From NCBI GenBank assembly GCA_003184365.1, contig NKYR01000163.1, positions 1-64,000 on the forward strand: a stretch of DNA of 64,000 nt. Direction: 5' to 3'. The translations under genes and the position numbers were made by a program. The stretch comes from Evernia prunastri (taxonomy: Eukaryota; Ascomycota; Lecanoromycetes; Lecanorales; Parmeliaceae). Each line of letters opens with the position of its first letter. The stretch's first letter is position 1. Below are positions 20,072 to 32,547 of the stretch, piece after piece. The notes under the pieces are model-generated. The model was given only the letters and a program-made list of their open reading frames with translations, ran no database searches and had not been told where the DNA came from.

Positions 20072-20814
20072 ATGGCTCTCGTCAATAAATGGTACCTTCG
20101 TAGAGTTGCGGAGGCGTCAGCTAAGCCTTGCGACATCTGTTACAAGCCAACTACGAGTGTCTTAATCACTCCGGACAACAAGGTATGACTAGTCCATCTT
20201 CCGTCCTGTTCCAACTGACAAGCTCGTAGGACTACTTCTACGTCTGTCCAGGACACTTGAAAGACCGCGGCTTTTGTACCCCTGTCATTGACGAGGCAGA
20301 AGCGGCTGCCAAGAAAAAGAAGGAGGAGATAGATCGTGAGATTGAGCTTATAAAAAAGGAGTACGAGGAAAAGAAGAAGAAGAAGAAGAAAAGCAAAGAG
20401 AAGAAAGGAAAAGACGGGGATAAAGACAAGGACAAAGAGAAGGAGAAAGCCGATGAGGGGAAAGGTGATGTTGACGACGAGGAGGCAGAGAAGGAAAGAG
20501 ATGCCGAGGTAGATCAGTGTTCACCCAGTGGTAGTCAGTGCTAACTTCTATTCAAGATCAAAGCAGTCACGAAAGAAGAGCCAGCGGCAACAGCGGACGA
20601 AATGCCTCGGATCTATGCTCTTCAGAAGTATGATTACATGCTGCCTCGATACCGAGGATTGTAAAAATGTCATGCTAGTAATCTGACGTAATACAGGGTA
20701 TTTTATCAAAAGAGGCTTGACCGTATTCGAAATGCAGAGCTTACGAAGAGAAATCGAGAGCGCCTGAAGAGCCCTACTCTGTTTCCGTCTGTTCCAACTG
20801 ACAGTCTTGGATAA
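20072..20814 (+). CDS. VFA1: VPS4-associated protein 1
   Basis: Four exons (20072-20182, 20230-20508, 20557-20627, 20697-20814) across introns of 47, 48 and 69 bp give 192 residues. The N-terminus has the family's Zn-binding pair CDICYKP and, after the first junction, YVCPGHLKDRGFC. The middle is an extremely Lys/Glu-rich helix. The C-terminus RNRERLKSPTLFPSVPTDSLG is the conserved tail of the Vfa1 family. In yeast, Vfa1 binds the AAA ATPase Vps4 and stimulates it during ESCRT-III disassembly on endosomes. All three splice phases are consistent, and the terminal motif appears only after the third intron is removed. Confidence 0.9.
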
Positions 20815-23269
20815 TACTCTCATACCAGTCCTTCCTCAAGTTCGCGCTGATGCAGCATCACCTACATTCACACATTCTTCCATGCAAAGTGAGGCTATGT
20901 TGGATTTGTCAGTCATATTGCAAAGCCTGATCAGAACCGCCCTGTCAGTATCGGGCTCCGATTCCTTCATCTGGACACATCTCCGATAAGAACAGCACAT
21001 GTTCTAAATTGGATGCATTGGACAGAGCTCAGGTCTGAGAATCCCGGCAGAGGACGCCAAAAGACAAGGGGTACGTACGGCTTACATGAAAGGACTCAGT
21101 CCTCGAGTCCAACCGCTGGGTTCTGATCACTCGGTGGTGGTGACGACTTTCAGGCGGTGTAGAGCACTGCTTGAAACCATTGGTCAACAGCGAAGCCTCG
21201 TCTGTCGGCTTCGAGAGCACAGGGCAAGAACAAGTCTGCTCACTTTGGGCCTTCGTTCTGTTGCATCGCGTCGGGCCGATTCTCGAAGCTAGCGAGGAGC
21301 CCAGAGGAGATCTTCATACCATAATGTGAAGCGGTCAAGGGCAATGGAGGACAGACTCCCCCTGTTCTATATTAGTGTGAGATCGTGAGCACGAATCTTT
21401 ACATCAATTCGTTGATAGGAGCCAAGTCCAACAAACCCCAGCCACGTCCCTGCTTCTCAGCTGGAAGCCCTGCCGAATAAGCCGGTTCCCTGACTCAATC
21501 GGTTGTGCTTGATTGTATTGCAACTCATCGGACCCTTCTCGTGTGCTTAGAGCCTCGGCATACACTTTACTTACCTTACGCTGCCAAGAAAGCGTTAAGG
21601 TGAAAATTCCGGAGAATTCGCCACTCGCTGGCCAATCAGATTGCGAATTTGATTTGCCTCATTTTGCCGCCCATGTACACCTTCTCTTTCTCCCGCCACA
21701 ACAGCAGCAGGTCACTTGGTTTCTATGATGCTGCTGCTGCGAAAAATGCGAAAGGCGAAAGGCGAAAGGCGGTGTGTCCCTGGTGGCTGTTGTCGTCATT
21801 ATGCCGCGGCGAATTCCTAAGTTCCCCACAATACTTCCACAAATGTGGAACATGCGCCGTTCATCAACAGCCAACGATCCAACTTACACCCAGTATACCA
21901 AGCGGCAGCCGTTGTTCCGCTACTGTGAAACCGTTGAGACCTTGCGACGCCGCTCCTCAGCGTTTGCTTCTAATTTAGCTCCATGTTACATGCACGATGA
22001 CTTGAAGCTCACTGTTCCACTTGAGAAGTAAGCTCGACTTGGCACAATGCATTGATACTGGCAGCGACGAAATGATTGGCCGCTCTTCTCTCAACTGGGG
22101 GAGTGGGTCCAATTATCGAAATCGCCAAAAAGGAGGGTGGCCGGATCTGCCTCACAGCGTCCGCATCTGGAAATCTGTCGGTCATGTTCGGACAGCGCTC
22201 GAGTGGGCACGAGGCTACCAAGTGCCGGCCCTGCTTGTCTCCCACCCCGGCAACTAAGTCATACAGCTGAGACTTAAGCTTCACTCGTAGCTCCCTCCCC
22301 TTCTTTCCCCTTTTTCCCCGGGCTTCACAATGTCGCCGGTGCGTTTTCTCCAAAACCCCAGAGGCTGGCTCCACCGCTTGCCCTAGTCGCATGATCAACC
22401 CGGTCGACTGTTGGGGCTCTTGGCCAATGCGAGATCTGCTTTCCATTACGAAGAAGCCTGGACGCGCCCATGCTGATCGAGACCAGGGTCACATTCACTG
22501 AACCCTCTCTTCTTCAGCACTAGTTCTGTCTCACTCAGAAGCGTTTTCCCAAATTCGCGCTGGAGCACGGACACCTTGAGCACTTACTCAATGTAGCCGT
22601 ACCTAACTTCTGCTCAGCCTTGGTACCTGGTGCCGATGGCCTCTGAGAAGTCTCCGCTCGGATACTCGGCAGGTCAATCTCTAGTCAAACAGAGGCTACC
22701 TCTCTTCATCCCGAATTCCGAACATCAGTGCGTCGTTATTCTGCCCGCGAGCGAATCTTTTAGCGACTCGAGCAATGACCACATTTGCGGGCGACCTATA
22801 TGACGAGGAAGAGTATGGAGACGATTGCGAGTGACCACGATATCCCAAGCCCTTAACAGAAACGCTTGCACCATCACTCCCCCCCTCAGCCGATCTACAG
22901 CTGGGGCTTCTTGCCCAAGTTCAAACCGGCAGCACTGCAAGCGGAGGGGCTCGAGAGATCAGGCCGCTTCTGATATCCGATCCCACAGCTAAAGGGGCTG
23001 TGTCCACCTACGGATCTGCAGTCGCTGGTGTTTCAAGGTCTGGTTGGTGATTTTGCTTATGATTCCTTTTGAGTGGGGTGCGTGCTGGCAATATAGGTTC
23101 TTCTGCCGAGGTCTTGGATGATCTTTGCGGAAGAGCGTTGGGAATGATTGATGTCCAGTTTCGGAAGACTGCGTATGTCACAAATTTCGTACTACAGCTT
23201 TATCTAGCGGCTTCTACTCGACGCGGATATGGTCAGACTATATACAACAATTGCACCACGCCGGACCAT
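20815..23269. other. Long intergenic stretch (2.45 kb); no supported gene
   Basis: Several frames of 60-145 codons exist on both strands (the longest is 22009-22446, minus), but none shows a recognisable motif or a splice partner. The region has ordinary base composition and no tandem repeat. The 3' ends of VFA1 and YVH1 converge on it, so no promoter is required here. Confidence 0.45.
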
Positions 23270-24968
23270 CTAGATTTTGCCTCCAACTGCAACCCTAGGC
23301 GTTTCTCTAACCTCGTCAATCCTCCCTCTCCCTAGCGTCATCCCCGGTACCACCCACTCCCCACAGCTACACTTGATGCCCTGCCACGCGTACCTCCCCA
23401 CACTCTGTCCGCATTTCCGATTCGGACACTCCAGCCTACCTTCCAGCTTGCCTTGCTCGAGCTCCGGCCGCATCCACGAGAGAGGCGTGAGATGAAGATG
23501 GGCGCAGGTCGCAGGACTTTTGGGGTGATGCGAGACGAGATAGACGGATGTGGCGAGCGGAATACGGCAGCGCCTGCAGCGATACGACATTTTTGGCTTT
23601 GAAGGATCCTCACCTGACTTCGCGTCGGCGGTGCCTTCTTCAGCGGCTAAATTCATCGGCGTTGCGTTGCCCTCGTCACCGAAACGGAGCTCGCCGACTG
23701 CGGGGGCGACACCAGCGGCTACGCTTGCTTCCACGGTCCTCCGGTACAGCCAGCGCTGGTAGAGAGGGTGGTCGTCGAGCGCTTCTTGGGTGGGAGGGCA
23801 CCTCATGTTGTGGTAGAGGGAAAGCTGTTCCATGAAGCCGGAGTTCGGTTCCGCGAAGTCATGGCACCGCCTTATGTGCTCGAGGGCGGATTGAGGATCG
23901 AGTTTGGGATTTTGTGAGAGCAAGTAGGCTATTAGAATGGTTGCCGAGCGGGATTTGCCCATGGCGCTGCGGGTGGGACATGTCAGCGACAATCATTGTG
24001 CATTGGGGAAGGAGAGAGAAGCAGAACAAGCAACAGACTAATGCCAGATAGAAAGGCATGGTGAGATTGAATTGCTCAAACATCTTATTGTATGACTACC
24101 GCATTCTTCAATGGAGAGAACGCCCCCTAGAACGTACGGAAACGCACGACAGCATCAAATCCATCTTCTTTCAATAACCAGGAATATTCTCCGCAAGGAG
24201 AGCATCAAGCAGTGGCGCAAGGTGCCCCCATCGCCGATTGCGAACAGCTGGTTGGCCCAGCCGCACGGTCTCCAAACGTGCCTCGGTAAAAGACCCGACG
24301 TGGAGCCCGCCGTAGGCGTTCCGACTGATCGGAAGACGGCGACGGACCCCTTTGAGAAAAGAAGTATGAAATCCGGAGATGGCAGCGGTTTTTTGGGAAA
24401 AAGAAGTAGGTAGGTAGGCATCGGACAGGCCGAAAGAGACCAACGCACGAATGTGGCGTATGGTGTCTCACAGTACGAGATTTTTTTTTTTTTTCATTCG
24501 ATCCCATTTCGGGCTGTTTTGCAATTGCTCGCGAGGCCAAGTACGAATGATGGGCAAGAAGAAAATAAATCTGACGTACCAATGAACCAGTACGCCTTCT
24601 CCTTCGTCGAGGCCTTGCTGGATGAAGACATTGCTGGTGGGGAAATGCTCGAGGATGTTGTCGTCTCCGACATCGTCGACCTCGACGACATGGTGCTGGA
24701 AGTTGGCGAAGAGATGGTCATCGAGCGGCAACCTCAACACGGAGACTACATGTGTGATGTTGGCCTTGGTCAAGGCGTCTTTGCGCCGTAGGGTGAATAG
24801 TCTGTTTGTTCAAAGGCGTTAGTTCGGGAGTCGGGAGGGGGCCTTTTCGCCGCCTGTACAAACAAATTGTTTTGTACAGAGTTAAAAGGTAAGGTAGTAA
24901 GGGTTAGGTATCTTTATTCACCCTCCTATGTAGAGATTTGCGTCTCCCGGGATCCGGTCCAAGGACAT
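23270..24968 (-). CDS. YVH1: Dual-specificity protein phosphatase Yvh1
   Basis: Three exons (24922-24968, 24580-24801, 23270-23966) give 321 residues. Exon 1 encodes MSLDRIPGDANLYIGG. Exon 2 encodes the DSP core (NITHVVSVLRLPLDDH). The exon 2-3 junction creates VHCAMGKSRSAT, the HCX5R active site with Cys90 and Arg96. The C-terminal zinc domain follows (YRCRRCRIPLA, then LECPNRKCGQ and KCSCGEWVVPG). Yvh1 removes phosphate from proteins and, through its zinc domain, promotes release of Mrt4 from pre-60S ribosomes. Intron 1 is 120 bp. Intron 2 is 613 bp, far longer than any other intron in this window, and splits the Cys90 codon after TG. Confidence 0.9.
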
Positions 24969-27900
24969 AGATAATGACACGGGTAACGATGATGCAGGCT
25001 GCAGGCTTCTTATTTGGAGTTGGTAGTTATGGTCTGTTCGGGGAAGTGGGAAAGTCAGATGGGGGAATGTTGGCTAAGGTAAGGTGTGAGGTATACTTTG
25101 ATTTAATTTGTTTTAGAGCACTGTAGTTCTATCGTTGGCGCATGGGAAAACATCAATTTGGAGACGGTACCAACTACGAGCACTCTTAGTGGAGTCGTAG
25201 AGCCTTTCTTGACTCATGCTTCCCTGGCCCACCAGCCCGAACCGATCGCCAACTTATACCTTACTCTGCACTTTAACGCATACAGTACCTACCTACCCTA
25301 CTCACATATCGTCCAGACACCTCGATTTCTCTATCTCTATCTCTCTATCTCTCTATCCCTTCTGCTCAAGTTCGACACTAGCATCTAGCCTATTGGATGT
25401 CATCGCCCGCCGGCGTTGATTCTTCAGCTCTTTCTCAGTTTCATGCACTCCTGCCTGTCATGGCAGAATTCAGTCATGACCTGATCCTTCTTACCCCGCT
25501 CTGCACCTCAGACCTATAATTTTCCTGCCTTCTGGTCACCGGTTTCTACACATACACAATCACGATGCTGACTCGTCCTTTTCATGTGGGATTTGCTCGC
25601 TATCAGGTGCTGTCAAGCACTGCTGAGGGTTTTTACCACCAATCATCAGTCTTTAGGTTCGGGGGAAAGGCCAGGGCAGCGCCTTACCAGGAGCATGAAA
25701 CGTGGCCAACGTGTCTCGCCCTGATTCCCGCGTCTAGAAAGAGGTCCAATTGGAGAAATTGAGCTTTGCCGTCTTCTTTCAACAGTAGGGCTGAACCGGC
25801 TGGTGGCAATGCGGAATTACCGCCAACCATTCAGACTGCTCAATCAATTGTTGGTTTGCATTCCTCGTATCTCCCGCCTCTTGGAAATGAAATCATCTGG
25901 ACTCTGCAATCTCATCTACGAGACTACGAGTAGTCCGGGACATCGCAACAAAAGGATCCATGTCCTGAATGGCAAGGCAAAATCACCAGCCCCCCTCCGC
26001 CATCCGTCCGCCATCCATAGCACAGTCCGGTGGATTCTCGACTCGTAGATCACTGTTGCAGCGATTGGTCAATTCAAAATCCTGCATCAGTCTTTCCTCC
26101 CCCGGTTTTTGGCTCGCATAAACCAGCACATCACAATCCTTGCGGATCCTGCTGGGTTACACCACATTATGCATGGTTAACGAAGACAGGTAATGAAGGA
26201 AAGGCGAACAATCATTTCATCTCTGCCATCGAGACGTTATATCTACTTCTCGGTAGCCACTATAAAGTCTTGTTTTAGATCGATACCTGCAAATTCATGA
26301 CTGGCAGCTATCATTACGTTCCAAAGGGATTCTACGTATTGGCTCCAAGAGAATTGTTGTCTCGTTCCAAAAGATCCTTCGGGGCTCTTCTACCGAAATA
26401 GTTACCTTCTACAAACAGTCAATGAACCGAAAACCTTTCCATCACGCAAGCGGAAGTTGCGAACTACATCCCTCACAACTTCGTATACCTCGCTGATTTC
26501 TCCCGCGCCATTGTCGCTTTTCGTGCTCTGCTTCGTCGGAAAAAGTTACAAAATGTAACGAGATTATCAGTGTTTTTATTTGATTTTCACATCTGCGCAG
26601 TTCTCAAAGCTGGTCTCACAATTGCGCAATGTTGGTTGGAGAACGGGTCTGTATGAACATGCTTCATGGGTCCCGGAGATTCGTTGAGGGGTTGAACTCG
26701 AACAACGCAGAGCGATTCAGTATTACCGGTTCAAGTACTGCAGCTCCCGGCGCCCTGCCTAAAGATGGAGACCTTGTGAAGAGAAGCCGCTAAGGCATGC
26801 TTATGCATGTGCGGGATACTACCTAGGCCACCCCTCCGCCCGAGAAGCTTCTAGTATTTCTCGAGACCCCAAAGTGAGTGTGCCCCCGGGTAGTCTTCGG
26901 CCTTCGCTAAAGTACGGGGAACATTGAGAGGGGTTTCTATGGCGACAGAGACACATAATGAGAAGCTGACTGATGTCAGCAATCAATCTTCTACGCAAGG
27001 CTTTCCTCTTAAGTCACCTAGTCCCCTAGAATGCCCGAATCTCTGACAGTGTGCATACAAGCGCAACACGTTCTCCTTTAGCGTAGGAATCGTATCGCGG
27101 TAAATGCCCAAGTCTTCTTTTTCTCACCCACAAGTTCTTCACCAGATCCTTCATGCTTACCGTATACTGTCATGTCCGTGCTCTGTATCATCGTTTTCAT
27201 GTAGATCGTGCGAGCGAAGGATCTCTTTTCTATCCAAGGCAGAGTCTCTAACATGCCATCCTACTACCTACCTGCCCACATTGGCAGATCTACGAATAAG
27301 ACACTGCCGACAACGGCGCCTTCTTCTGCATGTGGTATGCATTACCTTACCTTATGACTAGCTTAGGTCAATCCTTAGCTGCTACCCTATAGGGCTGCAA
27401 GGCGGCTTCCGTCCAGAGACGATCCGTTGCCCACAGTCTCATCTTTTTACCTGGAATCCTTTCCGTGATAGCGCTCGACCAGGATACTCCTTGCTCAAGA
27501 ACTCTTAGGTACATCAAAGCTTGAGGAATTAGGGTAGGGTTCTGCTAAGTCGCGCACACTCCGATCCTCCAAAGGTGGGAGGCAATATTTTGGGTCTAAA
27601 AAACAAAAAAAACAAGCGACCCCTCTAAGGCAGGAAGTCAAGCTGAAAGGTACCTACCCTAGCCGTAGTCTTAGCCCTACGGCTGACATGCACCGAGAGC
27701 AAAAACTTATTATTTGACCGATGTCCCCACCCCGCTTCGTCACCCAGGAAAGGTTTCGGCCCTCTGGAACAGAGCTTTACCCAGACAACATGTGCTAGCA
27801 TCTGCTGGAACAAGAGGTCAAGGAAGGCAGCTCCTGCCAGAGTCCTCCCCAATCGACATACACTCTCTCCCTCTCTCCCTCCCTCTTCCTCTCCCTCTTC

Positions 27901-28156
27901 TACGTCTTCTGCCTTCTCACTGGCTATCAATTATCTTTGAATTTTTCATCCTGCATGGTTTGCAATTGGTCGGTGTTGCCGCGCGATTTGGTTGGATAAA
28001 CGTTATTTTTTTGGCCATTGACTTGTATCTTACTACCCCATTCGACGCTTGCTATTGCCACCAATTTCGGAGCTACACTTATTCGCCCATAGATCTGAAG
28101 CGCCTTACGACCGTTTACGATAGCATTCCTCTTTCAGCGTGGCAATTCACGCCTCT
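24969..28156. other. Long intergenic stretch (3.2 kb) between divergent genes
   Basis: This separates the YVH1 start from the zinc-finger gene start and so contains both promoters. Pyrimidine-rich tracts occur near 25330-25360 and 27860-27905, just upstream of the zinc-finger gene. TACCTACC motifs occur near 25290, 27265 and 27650. Short frames show no recognisable product. Its length is compatible with a complex promoter or an unseen noncoding RNA, which the sequence alone cannot show. Confidence 0.5.
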
Positions 28157-31081
28157 ATGGATTTTACGCGTGTTACGTCTCCTCCTTCAATCCGAGTACA
28201 TGAACATAATGCCAACAATGGACGGAGGCGGTCAATTAGTCGGTCTGCAGCCATGCTGTCTTCACGAACCTCGGTCCCATTGGCCATACCCAATGCGAGA
28301 TATGACCTTGCTCCACCCCCACTTCCTCCTCCTAGACGTATGGACGATATCACTGCTGGCAGTGATCCTGGATGGGCTTGGGGAAACGATCCTAAGGGTG
28401 GAAACTTTGGAAAAGCGAGGGAGTCTGTCAGATCAATGTCGAATTTTCCGAAGAGTTGGGGAAAGAATGTGGAGGAGGACAGGCCATCAGACCCGCCAGA
28501 TTTCCGGCGACGAGAGAGCTCGACTTCAACCGTCAGGTCGCCGGCAGATACGAGTAGGGGCTTTGATTTCGCAAGACTTCAGGATGAAGGATACAATAGT
28601 CTCTCAGGACCGAGACCAAGTGGCATGAGCCAGCAGTCAGTATATACTTATTCTTTACGGTTGTCTCTCCTAGCCACTGTGCCGTCACAAAAGGCAAGCG
28701 GCCCATCAGCGAAGGGTGTACATTCGGTCATTCATTGCTTGCACTGCCTTCACACTCTCTGACCATCAGCGTCTTGCGCCCGAATACGCGATAGCTAATA
28801 GATATACGACCTCAGATTGCATGGTGAAAGACAATTACAACAGAAGAACCTTGAGAGTTCATCCCAAGCGTATGACAACAAATTGCTGTCCAAGATTGGC
28901 AAGCCCAAGACACCGCCTCGTAATCCATCACTGGGCAGTATCGAGAGCTCACCGACATCGAACCTTTCATTCCATCAACAACTGGGTGGAAGGCATCCCA
29001 ACCAGCTTCGGTCTCTGTCTTTTCCACACTCTTCATACTCGAACAGTGCCTACTCGGATCCTCCGATCAAGCAAGAACCTTCGACTGGATACGGCGACAG
29101 TCCGCGATCAAGGCCCGTCTCTCCAGGCCTGAACTTTTCAGCGACCAGCGCAAATAGCGCAAATAGCTTCATGGACTGGAGAAGCCCACCGTCTTCGGCG
29201 CATGACTCTGACCAGTATCCACATTACCCACAGCGATTTCCGTCTTCGACCAGCGTACTGCGACAACAAAAGTCGCGCCGTTCAACGAGTGGCTCCCTCC
29301 TTTCAAGTTATGATGAGTCAGCAGCAAATTCATTGAATAATACGGCTAATACCATTAGCGAGCGTCCTAGCCCGTTAAAACGTGAAAGCTATGATCACAC
29401 TTATTTTTTCGAACAAGACTCGGCAGATTCCACTTTCCCCATGGAAGATTCAGTTCGCCAACTCCGCCTTGAAGATCATTCCTCACTTATTGGTAGTAAC
29501 AATCCTGACTCTCGACTTCGAAACTACAGAAATTCAAATTTATCCCTCCACACTTCGCGTTCACGTTCAGGCATGAAGCGCAAGCCTTCCCAATCCCCGC
29601 CTCCCGACCCTGCGCATGAAGCTAATGCTTTATTCGCTGCCGTGGGGGGAAACAACACCGACCTTTATCAACGCAACAGCTCAACACCACAACATCCCAG
29701 CCACCGAGTGTCTCCAGTAGGACGCCAGTTTGCACAAAATCAAGGTTCCTTCTCATCACAGTCCTCAGCGGGCCCTCGCAACAACTCATACGCGTCGTCT
29801 GCAGGATTATCGGTCGCGAGCAGTGTCACGACCCTCGACCAACACTCGCCCGGCATCTCACCTTCCTCCGAATACCAACAACATACCAATCAAGACTCGC
29901 CTTACGTCACCCCACTGCCGGTGAGTCAAGGTCCTCGGAATACGAGGCCCCAACAGCAGTATCCACCAGCTCCCTTGGAACACCTTTCGACGCCGCCCAT
30001 CGATCAGAAGCCCCAAAATCTCCAAAGTCAACGGAAGAACAACGCGCCGCCAAGCATGCAGCCGCCCTCGTTCATATGTGGATGTTGTCCAAAGAAGCCC
30101 AAAAAATTTGACACAATGGAAGAGTTGAGGTAGGCGATCGTACAGACTCCCAAAGTGTCCTGCAGCTGGCTAATCATTTATTTTGCTTCCAGGGCACACG
30201 AAGCCGAAAAGCAGTACTCGTGCATGTACTGCCCCAACCGGTTCAAGAATAAAAACGAAGCCGAACGTCACCAGAATTCCCTGCACCTCCGCAAACACTC
30301 ATGGTCTTGTGCCACCCTCAACGGCGGATTCGAAAGCGCATTCTATCCTTCCACTAACATACCGCCGGCCGACAACGGTGCTTCCCAGTCTCAAGTCCCG
30401 CCGCCATCCAATTCTCTTACAGCATTTGATACTTGTGGTTACTGTGGCGCACAGTTTCCCAACGAGCCAGCTCCTGATTGGGAAGCACGTGGTGCGCATC
30501 TCAACGGTGTACATAAGTTTGGCGAATGTAACCAATCCAAGAAGTTCTTCCGTGCCGACCATTTCCGCCAGCATCTAAAGCATAGTCATGCTGGCACAAG
30601 TGGGAAATGGACGAATATGCTGGAGACGGCTTGCATGAGAGATGAGCCGCCCCCTACCCCCCAGGACAACAATATACCGCAGTCGCAGGGAGCTCCCGTG
30701 GCAAATATGGGTATGGGTGCGCCCAACATGGGCCAAGGGAACATGGGCCAGGCCAATATGGGTCAGGATAGGGGACCAAACATGGGCCAAGTAAACATGG
30801 GACAAGGACCTATGGGTCAAGCCAACATGGGACAAGTAAACATGGGCCAAGACGGCATGGGACAAAGTGAGATGGGACAAGGCGGCATGCCGCAGAATGT
30901 TGTCCAGCCAAAATATGAACAGATGGACATGACTAATATAGACCCGAGCATCGGCATGCAGCAAATCGGTGGCATGGGTCCGATGGCAAACATGGGCAGC
31001 ATGGGAGCTGGGCGCGGGATAGGCATGCAAGGAGGCCAGATGCGCAGTGAGAGGATCGATGAAATGCCTCAGGAGATGTAG
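28157..31081 (+). CDS. C2H2 zinc-finger protein, probable transcription factor
   Basis: Three exons. The best model uses 28157-28635, 28816-30129 and 30193-31081 (893 residues). A second in-frame choice for intron 1 (28640-28843) gives 885. The first two thirds are Ser/Pro/Gln-rich and probably disordered. Zinc-binding clusters lie at the end: CGCCPKKPKKF, then YSCMYCPNRFKNKNEAERH (C2H2 form), then DTCGYCGAQFP and FFRADHFRQHLKHSH, split by intron 2. The segment NRFKNKNEAERHQNSLH is well conserved among fungal C2H2 regulators. The tail after about residue 790 is a run of NMGQ-type repeats. Likely nuclear and DNA-binding; target genes unknown. The start is the first ATG after a pyrimidine-rich leader. 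Confidence 0.8.
30710..30890 (+). repeat. Coding tandem repeat, Met-Gly-Gln units
   Basis: Repeated units around AACATGGGCCAA or AACATGGGACAA, 12-24 bp apart, encode NMGQ blocks at the C-terminus of the zinc-finger protein. Third-position differences between units indicate that they are not freshly amplified. Confidence 0.8.
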
Positions 31082-32547
31082 AGCTCGTCGCTCAACACTC
31101 AATATATCCGCTACGGCGATTTCGACGGCAATTCGACTCACCACCAATTCAATTCATCAGAGAGTACGATTTGACGTTGAAGCGGACGCGCCTGGAGCTT
31201 CGGGTAGGGCTCGAGTCAATGCTCTTATAGGGCTGTTGATGCGTCCTTGTAAGGCGAAGGCTCATAGGGCTCGTCGCATCACACATGGAACTGGAACTTG
31301 GCGTTTTGTTCGTCATCTACTCATCTTTTCCACCTTCCATTACTTGTCGAAAGGCACGGCGGTGCCTCCTGCACACCTTTTTTTTTACATTCATCAGGTC
31401 ATGAGCTTCAGTCGACTTGATACCCTCTCCCTTCCCCCTTAATGCTCACCACGGCTTCACGAAAATGGCATGATGGTTCTTCAGTACAATTGCGCGAAGG
31501 AATTTTTTTCAACTGTATACCCGACACTGGCACTCTTGTTACATACTTCTTGCGAGAAAACAAACTTAAATAGGGGACTTCGAGGGATTTTTTGAAAGAA
31601 TATCAAATAGACTGCGCTTTACGAATCCGCCTGCTCGTGCTTGTGCTTGTGCTTGTGCTTGTGCTTGTGCTTGTATGTATGTTTGTCGTCGCTGGAGTTG
31701 TGGGAACAGTACGGAACAAATCCCTGGGAAGATATCCTATCAAGCGGTGCTACCGAATGAAATAAGGCGCTTTTGCTGACACTTGAACGAACACAGAGCA
31801 CTCTACTCCACTTCATTCTACTCTACTCTACTCTGCTCTACTCCACGAGCATGGTCCAGGCAGGGACTTTTGTTCAGAAATCACAATCAGCACCGGCCTT
31901 ATACTCCACCTCCACCTCCTCCTCCTCCTCCTCCTCCTCCCCTTCACCTCCAACCACCACCGTTTCCTTCCTTCCCTTCCTTCCTTCCTTCCCTCCCTCC
32001 CTCCCAGACCCACTCACCCAGTCCAATCCAATCCAGTCCAGTCCAGTCCTCGCCAGGCCCACCCACCGTCGGCTTCAAGAGCAAGGAGCGCGAATCGCCC
32101 CCGGGGGAAGACTCTCTTCCGCTATACCTGTGCACTCTTCTTTTCTCGAGATCATGGTTGCAGGGACAGGCACAGGTACAATGTAGGCAAAAGGGATTTG
32201 TGTACATAGGTCGATAAGGGCAGTGCAAGGGCAAAAGGGAAGGGCAAGGGGGTTTATGAAAGGGAAGGGTTCGGAAAAGTGGATTGAAGGTTTTTGGGGA
32301 GCGAGCTGGAGGTGGTTGGTGCATGCATGCATGTTGGAGGTTGGCGCTGGTGGACGGTGCGGACTACGTGCTTGGTGACAATGTATGTGTTGTTGATGTC
32401 ACTCTTTGAACCTTTTTGGTAAGTTTTTTGTGTTTACATTCCGGAATCGTTGCTGGTGGCTCGGGCACGATGATGTTCAGTTGATGAGGAAATAGGACTT
32501 TTATTGGGTATCAATCATCTATCGTCTACTCCGGTGACGTGGGTACG
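31082..32547. other. Intergenic with simple repeats; no gene seen
   Basis: Convergent 3' ends of the zinc-finger gene and NDC1. Includes a CTTGTG hexamer run (about 31636-31673), TCTACTC units near 31810-31840, CCT and CCTT runs near 31910-32005, and AGTCC units near 32020-32050. Frames across these runs encode low-complexity Pro/Ser peptides without further support. Confidence 0.55.
31636..31673. repeat. Hexamer microsatellite (CTTGTG)n
   Basis: About six units of CTTGTG/GCTTGT in tandem in noncoding DNA. Confidence 0.85.

Noticed and set aside
22009..22446. Minus-strand frame of 145 codons
   Set aside because: Basic, low-information sequence without motif in a region needing no promoter; probably chance.
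30575..31147. Minus-strand frame of 190 codons with His-rich repeats
   Set aside because: Antisense of the Met-Gly-Gln repeat; no independent motif.
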